Assembly (NCBI GenBank): GCA_020536535.1 | Contig: JAHLWZ010000125.1 | Location: 10,217 to 32,560, forward strand | DNA length: 22,344 nucleotides | Reading direction: 5' to 3' | Origin: Pelomyxa schiedti | Lineage: Eukaryota > Evosea > Pelobiontida > Pelomyxidae | Shown here: piece by piece, positions 1 to 8,122 of the stretch | Numbering within the stretch: the first letter of the stretch is position 1 | Layout: the number at the start of each line of letters is the position of its first letter | Translations under genes and position numbers: made by a program | Notes under the pieces: generated by a model | The model's input: the letters and a program-made list of their open reading frames with translations, nothing else | Told to the model about the DNA's origin: nothing | Database searches by the model: none

Positions 1-1479
1 TTGCCATACCATTTCCCACAACAAAGAAAAGGAAAAGAAGGGGAAGCAAGCAACACAGCAGTGGCACAAGTGAAGGTGAGGATGAAACCAGTGATGACAA
101 TCATGGAGTCTGATCTGAGCCTTGTTTCCACACTGGGGAGCGGGTGTTATGGAACTGTTTACAAGTACATCCACACGCCATCGTCAAAGGAAGTTGCCGT
201 GAAAACACTCTTTGAGGTGATTGCATCACCTCACAATGATGAGAGATTCAGATTGGAAGCTGAGGTTTACTTTTTTTTTTTTTGCTTCAATGTCTGCCTG
301 ACAAAACACAAGATCGTGAGTGGATTGAGGCACCCCAACATTGTGAAGTGCCTTGGAACATGCACAACAATATCTGGGAAACTGTTGATTGTTTCTGAGC
401 TCATGTGTTGCAGTCTCAGACAGCTTCTGAAACAAATCTGAGGTGATCCTTCAAAGAGGCAACTCAGTTTCAGAGAAGTCACAGCCATTGCCCTTGGAGT
501 TTCAAAAGGAATGGACAGTCTTCACAGGTTTGTGTGCAGTTTTTTATACTCTCTCCTTCACTCACACAGGCAAAATATAATGCACCGAGACTTGAGCAGC
601 AACAATGTTCTCTTTGACTCCAGTGGAACACCAAAGATTTGTGACTTTGGTGTGCACAGGTCAGAGGTTGTGTATTCTTATCAGTTTGAAAACAGGTGGA
701 TCACGTGGAATGAACAACACACAAGCAATGAGCAGTGGAGATACAACCATTGGACCAGGAACTCCAATTCACATGGCCCCACAGATGTCAACAAATCATT
801 ACTCAATTCAAGGTTGTTGCTTGGTGTCCTCTCTAAAGACTAAGAACAGTCTCAGGAGACATGTGGGGATTTGGTGTTCTTCTGACAGAGATGATCAACT
901 GTGACATTGTGGACTCAACCTTTGACAAGCTCCCTCTCCGCTCTCAAGCCACTTTCATGGAGGACCAAATGAAGCAACTTTCAGCTCCTGATGTGGAAGG
1001 TTGATTGGCAAGTCACACCAGCGAGAACTAACCAACAGAAAGAGGTTCGAAGACTGTGCGGGGAATCAAGTGAATCGGCAATTGCACACTGCCTCAGCAG
1101 GAGGAATGCTTGCCTTGATGTTGTGAACCGCCGCACACACTCCCCAGATGCACTGGCCCAAGTTCAAACACCAGCAGCGGCAGACCTCATGTTCCTTGTT
1201 GTCAATTCGTGCCTTTCCATCCTCGGTGAGTGTGTAACTCCCAACTCCCAATCTTGGCACCGCTAAACCAAAAAAACAGAGAGAGACCGAATTCCGTTCA
1301 GTGTGATTGTGTTGTTGCTCCGTTGTTGTTGCACGTCAGCAACAATCCACGAAATTCAGAGCCAAGTGACCGACGACCAAGTGACCAACAGCGTCGCTCA
1401 GTGGTTGTCATCGCTCTCCCCTTTCATTCACCGCCTCGCTGCTGTTTCCACAACAACCAACACCCCTTCCTCGTCGTGA
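1..1479 (+). pseudogene. 3' part of a MORN-coil-kinase gene, kinase domain plus tail, one in-frame TGA
   Basis: The kinase half of a gene that begins left of the window. Inferred exons are 47-264, 313-527, 570-649, 696-812, 856-999, 1043-1225 and 1280-1479; bases 1-46 look like the end of an intron. Visible kinase motifs are the glycine loop GSGCYGTVYK, the VAVK lysine, HPNIVKCLG, HRDLSSNN, DFG, an MAPQ in place of APE, and DMWGFGVLLTEM. After the kinase comes the family's helical tail ending SPFIHR, then a serine/threonine-rich end. Introns are 42-54 nt, and exon lengths equal those of the complete minus-strand paralogue or differ from them by multiples of three. The codon at 439-441 is TGA where the paralogue has AGG (Arg), between the N and C lobes. 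No other stop interrupts the spliced frame, so this is either a very young pseudogene or a sequence error. Confidence 0.75.
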
Positions 1480-1502
1480 TCACACTGATCAATGAACTTT
1501 TA

Positions 1503-1692
1503 GAAAAGTGATTGTTATGACAACATCGACTGTGTGGAGTAACGCAACCACGACACCGATTTGTGACACAATGCGCACAGGCGACATATGTAACCTTTCT
1601 TTTGTTTGAGCTCAAACTGATTCACACATAAGCTTGATTAGGGTGGGCTCATTTGCGCATTGTGTCACAAATCGGTGTCATAATCACTTTTC
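1503..1692. repeat. Interrupted inverted repeat with palindromic centre
   Basis: A perfect 26-bp inverted repeat pairs 1552-1577 with 1654-1679. An outer 11-bp pair matches 1503-1513 with 1682-1692, and the left arm carries about 30 extra bases between the outer and inner parts. Near the centre is a perfect 14-bp palindrome, GTTTGAGCTCAAAC, at 1604-1617. I see no open frame in it. It could be a short non-autonomous DNA element (MITE-like) or a strong hairpin. It lies directly after the stop of the left-edge kinase gene, so a role as a 3' structure is also possible. Confidence 0.6.
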
Positions 1693-1803
1693 GCTTAAAT
1701 TGCCAAAGAGTACTACCCGACGTTGCTGCAGTTTGCTTGCTTTTCTTTTTTTTATATTTTATCAAAACAATAGTTTGATGTGAAGCGCCTCTGCTTCGGA
1801 GCT

Positions 1804-1960
1804 GTGTGGGTCGGCAATTGCACGCACGCTGCCTCGGCGCCGTGAAGGAACTCTCCCGAATCCCAGCTATTTACATCGTGTGGAACAGCATTGCCGGCAA
1901 CAGCCATGGTTGACCTCATGTTCATTGTTGTTCAGTCATGCTTCTCGATTTTGGGGTGTG
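1804..1960 (+). pseudogene. Relic of the kinase-gene penultimate exon
   Basis: Degraded copy of the exon that encodes the helical tail after the kinase domain. Recognisable pieces are GTCGGCAATTGCACG near 1809, and the better preserved CTCATGTTCATTGTTGTTCA at 1915-1934 with the following TCATGCTTCTCGATTTTGG. In the intact genes this encodes LMFIVVQSCLSIL. The frame is broken and there is no kinase domain upstream within reach. Around it (1700-1800 and 1960-2360) I see only T-rich sequence, a short hydrophobic reading frame at 2041-2112 and a short glutamate-rich open stretch at about 2160-2271, none assignable to a gene. Confidence 0.5.
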
Positions 1961-2362
1961 TCTAACTTTCTACCCCAGTTTGAGAGGAACCCCTGATTCG
2001 GCATTATTTTTCTTGCATTCCTGTCAGGCTCCTCTCAACAATGAAGATCCTTTCTCACCTCCTCCCGTTGCTGGTTTGTTTGCTTCTCTTCATATTTCTC
2101 ATAACAATCTAAAAATTCATTAATTGATACGCAAAAAACAGTACTTTCGATTTCTTGCAGTCACAACAACACAGGTGTGATCATGAAAGTGAACAGGAAG
2201 GTGAAACAACAACAAGCCGGAAAGAACTGTTGATGGAACAAAGAAGAACTTACATTGCTGAAGTGACTTAAAGCTTGTCGCGTCGTTCCTGCTTTCCCCT
2301 GGGGGATTTCCAGCTATTTCCGGAATCCCGGTAATTGATGCCGTGAACTGTTAACTGTTTCA

Positions 2363-2505
2363 AGGTAAAAACCTAAAATGAGTCAACCCCCAAAAAAACA
2401 CCACTTAGCAACAACAAAAAGGTTGTGAAGATGGAAGTTGAGAAGCACTTTGGAGTGGATGACAACCAACAGGTTGTCTCTTTGGTTGGAGCAACACAGG
2501 AAGAG
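2363..2505 (+). pseudogene. Relic of the exon just before the kinase domain
   Basis: Isolated copy of the exon that precedes the kinase domain in the intact genes, recognisable by VVKMEVEKHFGVDDNQQVV. It begins after an AAAAAG acceptor at 2416-2421, and a GTAAAAAC donor-like sequence stands at about 2363, so part of the preceding intron is present too. Homology stops at about 2505, where it meets the 3' flank of the opposite-strand kinase gene. With that gene's own exon at 4123-4270 it forms an inverted repeat. No kinase exon follows, so it cannot be functional as it stands. Confidence 0.6.
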
Positions 2506-2582
2506 ATGACACCTAATCTGATGCTTACTAAAAGTTGGTTTTTGATTTCTGGGAACATGCTCATCAGGGGCGATGAAGTGGT

Positions 2583-5500
2583 TCATAGGTGTATGAAAGG
2601 GGAGAGGGAGTACAGCCACTGTGTGATGCAGTCAGTCACTTGGTCGTCGGTCACAGTGCATGTACCACTACGCATGGTGATGTCATGTATCACGGCTGAT
2701 GTGCAACAACATCGCAGAAGCTGAACAATCACTGAGAACGGAGCCCGGTTCCTCTCTGTGAACTGGTGAGAAGAGTGATTTGATGATTGCCAAGAAACAC
2801 ACCAAGAATGGAGAGGCATGACTGAACAACAATGAACATGAGGTAACCCGCTGTTGTTGGCAATGCTGTTGTTGTTGTTCCACACAGCGATGTCAAGAGC
2901 GGCGATTCAGGAGAGTGTGTGAAATAGTTCACGGCAGCAAGACCTGCATTCCTCCTGCTGAGACAGTGTGCAATCGCTGACTCTCCGGCTTCATAACACA
3001 GTCTCCTCACCTCTTCTATTGTTAAAAGTGGAAGGATATGATATAGCAACTTATTTGATTCGGAGAGAAGTTATATAAAATTATTGTATAAAATTGAAAT
3101 AAGAAAACAAACCAGCAACATCAGGAGGTGAAAGTGTACACATTTGTACACCCAAGAAATTTGCTTGCATGTGTAAGGGGAGATTGTCAAGCGTGGAATC
3201 AACAATATCGCCATTGATCATCTCTGTCATGAGCATTCCAAACCCCCACAAATCCCCTGTTGTATTGTAAAAGTAGAAAGAAGGGGTACAGTCGCACCCT
3301 CAATTGCGTAGTTGGTTGTGAACATCTGTGGTGCCATATGGACCACAGTTCCAGGAACAATGGTTTGTAGCCCGCTCTTTGGTGCATGTTGGTTCATTCC
3401 ACGGGATACTCCTGTTGCAAGTCAGCAAGAAAAGATCCATTGTTGTGAATGTGATCGAGCTGGAACACACCAAAGTCACAAATCTTTGGAACTCCATTCG
3501 GGTCAAAAAGGACATTGTTGCTGCTCAAGTCTCGGTGCATGAACTTCTGCCTGTGTTCAGAGTGAGGGACTGTGATGTTTTTGTTTTGTTGTGTTAACAT
3601 CACACCTGTGGAGGCTGTCCATTCCATTGGCGACACCAAGTGAGATGGAGACCAATTGTTTGAAGTCAAGTCGTTGCTTCATTGAATTGCACCTTACATA
3701 CTTTAGCAGCTGCCTGAGACTACAACACATGAGCTCAGACACAATTAACAGTTTCCCAGATGCTGTTGTGCATGTACCAAGGCATTTCACAATGTTTGGG
3801 TGCCTCAATCCACTCACGATCTGTGTTTGTAGATTGAATGGTGAATGAAACTGAAGGAAAATGAAAACCTCGGCTTCCAATCTGAATCTCTCAACATTGT
3901 GTGGTGATGTGATAACCTCCAACAGAGTTTTCACAGCAACTTCCCTTGACAATGGAGTGTGGATGCACTTGTAAACAGTTCCGTAACAGCCACTCCCCAG
4001 TGTGGAAACAAGGATCAGATCAGACTCTGGGATTGTCATCACAGGTTTCATCTTCACCTTCACTTGTGCCACTGCTGTTCCTTTTTGAAAAGTGAATGGG
4101 ATGGTAAATAAGAAGGACAAACCTGATGAGGACAAGGTGGGTTGTGGAAGAAGAGAGGACAACGTTGATGAAGTGTCAGAGAGTGACACCTCCTGTGTTG
4201 CTCCAACCAAAGATACAACCTGCTGGTTTTCATCCACTCCAAACCGCTTCTCAACTTCCATCTTCACAACCTTTTCTTGTAGAATGGGTGGTTTTTTGTT
4301 ATTGCAAGAGAGATACCTTGTCAAGAGGGCACCTCGTGCAAAATGAGTCATGAAATGTGATGTTGTGTCTTTCCAGTGTAATGGAAATTTCCTCCATCAC
4401 ACACCTGTTGTTTCCTGGAGAACCGTTTGTTTTGGACCATGTTCCCTTTTGAAGGTGTTGCAACGTGTGTTCAAAATCTGATTTGGGGTGTTGGGTGATA
4501 GGTAATATTGAGGGAAGAACATACACTCCTCTTGATCCATGAACTGCTTGGTTTGTAGCCCCATTACTTTTGGGAATTAATATGAAACATTGATGGAAAT
4601 TTCAAAGGAAACACACACATTCTGTTTGCTCCTCAAATTTGTTTTGAAGAACCTGCAGTGCCTCCCTTGTTCTTTTTGTTTCCAGCAATGCTTCCTCTTT
4701 TTCGTTTGACAGATTTTCCAGCTTGTTGTTTAACAGCTTTGTACGTACATACTCAAGCTCAGTTTGTTCCCTAAGGTGCCTTGCAGTTTCTAAGGTCACT
4801 TTTGGATTTTAGAGTCACAAGCTTTCAGGAAGTACACACATTCTGTTTGCTCCTCGAATTTGTTTTGAAGAAACTGAAGTTGCTCCCTTGTTTGTGCTGC
4901 CTCCATCCAGCCTTCCTCTTTCTCTTTTGACAACTTTTCAACCTTGCAGTTTGACTCCTTGATTTGAATGTCCCTCACTATCAGAGATCAACAAAAGTTT
5001 TTTTTGACAAAGTACACACACTCAGTTTGTGCCTCAAGTTCCTTTTGAAGATCTTCAACACCTTTCCTTGCTTTCATCATGGTCTCTGTTTTCTCTTTAG
5101 CCTGTCGTTCAACTTGGATTTGGAGCTCTGAGAGTTCCCTCTCCAACATTCTCATTTTTTCCTGTTTGACAATGTTATTCAATCATTTAATCATAGACGC
5201 ACACCTCCAGTTGAATGTCACCAGATCCAATGCAACAGCACATTCTTCTTCCACCACCACATTTCGTTTCTTGGAAAACATTCTCTTTGAAAGTCCCAAC
5301 AAGTGTCATTGTGGTGCTGGTGCCACACCTGAACGTGGCCATGCCATCACCGCACCCACCGTTCATTGTGAATTTTCCAGTGAATTCATCACCATTTGGC
5401 CACCTCTTGGTGCCTGACTTGATCACACCCATCTCCCAAACACCACCAATTGCGGTACCGTCAGTTGCCCACATTTTTGTGCCTGCCCCATGCTCCTTCC

Positions 5501-6158
5501 CACTCAACCAAAGGCCCTCGTACCTTGTTCCATCATTCCAAATCCTGACACCCCTCCCATGGAATGTGCCATCCTTCCACTCCCCAATATAACTTCCTCC
5601 TCCATGGCTGTTGTCACCAAACAGTGCCCTTCCTATCCCGCTACTCTTTCCGTGATCAAACTGACCACGGTAGATGTCACCAGTGTCAGGTGAGTGCCAT
5701 GTACCACAGCCATGCCACTTGTATCCATCCCACTCACCCTCATACACTGTTTCCAGAGCCACAGCACAGCTGCCATCATCTCCCATCTTCTTCACTCTAC
5801 TTTGCACACCCCACCCCTGCATCATTTCAGATTTTTTGGCACCATTCCCAACCCATTCCCATTCTCCCTCAAAAACATCAACACCATTTTTGTGGTGGAA
5901 TGTACCCCTCTTGCGGTGGCCGCCCCTGTACAGTCCCTCAAACCACTTTCCGCTTGGAAAGTGGTACACACCCCAGCCATCCCGCGTGCCATTGCGCAGC
6001 TCTCCCTCATACGTGTTGCCGTTGTCGTACCTCATGGTCTCCCGCCCGTGTTTCACTCCACCCTTCATCGTCTCACCAACTTTTTCTGTTGACGCCCGTG
6101 TTGCCGTCGTAATTACTACACGCGCAGTGGTCGCTTTTGCTAAAGGAGCCGCAGACAT
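2583..6158 (-). CDS. MORN-repeat, coiled-coil, TKL-like protein kinase fusion (14 exons, 970 aa)
   Basis: Inferred exons, 5' to 3': 6158-5205, 5161-5020, 4977-4840, 4798-4619, 4566-4525, 4477-4317, 4270-4123, 4080-3869, 3820-3606, 3550-3471, 3411-3298, 3256-3113, 3012-2803, 2755-2583. They sum to 2913 nt, exactly 971 codons. Introns are 41-100 nt and all GT-AG. Residues 1-318 hold about nine MORN repeats (such as YEGEWDGYKWHGCGTW). Residues 319-486 are coiled coil in four exons, three ending in a QTE motif. Residues 486-588 carry a Cys-x2-Cys motif (FCTRCPLDK) and a conserved linker. The kinase follows: GSGCYG at 617-622, VAVK Lys639, HRD with Asp738, Asn743, DFG 756-758, MAPQ for APE. About 120 helical residues then run to the stop. 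Catalytic residues are intact, so it is probably an active kinase; Ser/Thr or Tyr specificity is unclear. A start at 6230 is possible, but 6158 (MSAAPL) is nearer the MORN domain. Confidence 0.85.
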
Positions 6159-6599
6159 TTTCCCTTGATTTCTAAGAAGAAAACCGTTCCGAGGTGTGCC
6201 GCTCCACCAGAATCGTTTTGGTGGCAGCACGGTGTGTGTGTTCGTCGAATCGGGTACCGCCGCGGCATACTATATCTAAATGGGCTTTGGCGATTGTTCA
6301 GTGGCTTGTGTCTTTGATTATCTCCAACAACCACCAAAAAAATCGTTGCTACGAGGGGAGACTATGCCACCACCAGTGGAAAGGAACAAGCGCGGTACTC
6401 TCCCATTTGCTTTTCGTCGTCTTTCCCGCCACACACCGTTCCATTTGCTTGTTTATTATTTTATTTATCATAGTGGTGTTTCTTTTTGTGTTACTATTTG
6501 ATATCTTAACATAATCATGATCCAGTTGCCTCTTATGCAAAGTTAATGCATTAACTTTTTTATAAATGCGGTCTTTTTTCCATTAACCTGGTCACAAGC
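6159..6599. promoter_or_regulatory. Upstream region of the MORN-kinase gene
   Basis: No gene is visible here. The part next to the start codon is the likely promoter and leader of the minus-strand MORN-kinase gene. A TATA-like ATATAGT lies on the minus strand near 6268-6276, about 110 bases upstream of the chosen start. Further out the sequence is T-rich, with a perfect 20-bp palindrome at 6539-6558. The promoter assignment is positional inference only. Confidence 0.3.
6539..6558. repeat. 20-bp perfect palindrome
   Basis: AAAGTTAATGCATTAACTTT is identical to its own reverse complement and lies in AT-rich non-coding DNA. It may be a binding site for a dimeric protein, or chance in AT-rich sequence. 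Confidence 0.5.
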
Positions 6600-7790
6600 T
6601 CCGGGATTACACAGTATTTACGGTAGTTCCACTGATGTGCTTCTTTCTTCGTTTTCTCACGTAAGATGATTTAGGTGCCGGGCATGGTGGAGGTAATCCC
6701 AGCTGGCTAGGTAGAAAACCTTCCTTCTGTTTTTTCCCCGCTGGCACGGTGGTATATGCTTTTTTGACTTCCCCCGGTGTAGAAAGATGAAAGAAAAGAG
6801 GAATTGGGATTTTACGTGCCTTTGACCCGAGGAAAACAACACTTATTGTGTTCAACGTTCCTTGTCCGTGTTGTTTCTTCTTGTTCTTTGCCAGATTTAC
6901 CTTAATCCAGTGAGTCGGCGATTGCAAATCGTGTGGGAACAGTATTGCCGTCAAGTCTTAGTTATACCCTGTGGAACTCAGGCACTACTCTCTTTTATTT
7001 TTTTTTTTTTTTGCGAGTGATACAGGATAATCTACACAGACGGCCATTATTTGTTTTCTTTCTTTCTTTATTTGCCACAAAAATATAAATAGTTAACAGC
7101 AAGACCGGCATTTTTCCTGCTTCTCAGGCCATTGTTGAGTGACTGTAGAAAGCAAACCAGAAACGCTTGCAAAGCAATACAATACCAATTGTTGAAGTGA
7201 ATCAGTTCTCACCAGTTAACCGGGTTCCGTGAAGCAGTTTGGACAATACTTCTTCTTTATTTTTCATTTAATAGTTCTTTAAGTTCACCACTGTGTTTGT
7301 ATATTTATTTCTCTGTTCTCCGAATAAGATAAGCTGATCTAAAGCACTTCTAATTTGTCACGCATTAGTTCACATCTCACCAATTGATAGGGAGGAACAA
7401 CTTTGTAAGATCTTCCCCCTTGGGTGCCGCAACGATCCTCTTGTTAGTTTGCTTGTTTCTATTAAATTTATTGAATGCCCACACGACCCACATCATTGCA
7501 CACTGTCTCAAGCAGCAGAAGATATTCTGGCCTTGAACTATTTTAAAAACACTTATAGGGTCCCGTTCACAGTCTGCAGCAAGCGATATTGAAAAAAAAG
7601 AGTATCATTGGTGCTGGTTTGCTTGCTCCTTTTTATTTCAATTATTGTAAAATAATTTAATAGTTTGAATTGTTGTTGAATCTTCCCTTCAAAAAAAATA
7701 AGTTGATGAAAAAGCACTTTCAATTTGTCGCATGGTAGCCCACTTCTCACTGGTTCCCTTGCCAAGATTATTTAGGTGTAGGCCGACTTA
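6600..7790. pseudogene. Non-coding region with scattered kinase-gene 3' relics
   Basis: No intact gene. Several short stretches resemble the tail exon and its preceding intron in the kinase genes. 6908-6960 (+) matches GAGTCGGCGATTGCA and following bases. 7095-7145 resembles the same exon in minus orientation (AGCAAGACCGGCAT, then TGCTTCTCAG). 7207-7232 (+) matches TTCTCACCAGTT and GGGTTCCGTG of the last intron and exon. 7497-7550 (+) matches ATTGCACACTGTCTCA through TTGAACTATTT. Two diverged direct copies, about 7325-7390 and 7697-7760, share AATAAG, GCACTT, AATTTGTC and CTTCTCAC-type blocks, and resemble the 100-nt intron at 3013-3112. I read the region as remains of several kinase-gene 3' ends in mixed orientation. 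Confidence 0.45.
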
Positions 7791-7810
7791 CCAAGGTAAA
7801 TTCCCTTTTT

Positions 7811-7830
7811 ATTATCACCCCACTCAACAA
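7811..7830 (+). promoter_or_regulatory. Upstream element shared with the right-hand MORN-kinase gene
   Basis: ATTATCACCCCACTCAACAA occurs exactly here and at 20373-20392, upstream of two different MORN genes on the same strand. Two more bases match on the 5' side, and weaker similarity continues downstream (CCAGA, then GACGAA). Here it lies 293 bases before the start codon. It may be promoter or leader sequence, or simply the duplicated junction left by tandem gene duplication. Confidence 0.5.
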
Positions 7831-7873
7831 CAACAGGACCCTGTGGGATGCCAGAAGGGCAGACGAACTAACA

Positions 7874-7942
7874 CCCCTTTGCTCTCGTTCTCTTGTTCTT
7901 GCTCTCTTGCTCTCGGTCTTTCTCTCTTGCTCTCACTCTTGC
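7874..7942 (+). repeat. Pyrimidine-rich imperfect tandem repeat (TTGCTCTC-like)
   Basis: About 70 bases made almost only of C and T with regular G, built on an imperfect CTCTTGCTCTC unit. It lies about 180 bases upstream of the MORN-RING start codon at 8123. It may be a leader or promoter tract; low-complexity drift is equally possible. Confidence 0.5.
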
Positions 7943-8122
7943 GCACCTACACCACTCCACTGGGCTCCTACGTGCCACTCTGCCACATTCCCAACCTACA
8001 CTCACTCCACTTCTCCATGATGTTCCCTGGCAATGCTTGTTTCTTTTTGCCAGGTAACTTGGCGTCATCACAGAGGACACACCCAAGTCGGTTTTTCTCT
8101 GGCCACCAAAGACACTAAAAAA

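Noticed and set aside
2041-2112. 23-codon hydrophobic reading frame (MKILSHLLPLLVCLLLFIFL) resembling a signal peptide
   Set aside because: It is very short, T-rich and sits among gene relics, and no downstream exon with matching phase could be supported. Hydrophobic frames are expected by chance in T-rich DNA.
6670-6711. Short resemblance to primate Alu or 7SL RNA (GCCGGGCATGGTGG, then GTAATCCCAGCT)
   Set aside because: It covers only about 26 matching bases with a gap and has no second SRP domain or poly(A) tail. The bases just before it (ATTTAGGTG) recur near 7768 in ordinary local repeat. An Rfam SRP or Dfam search would settle it.
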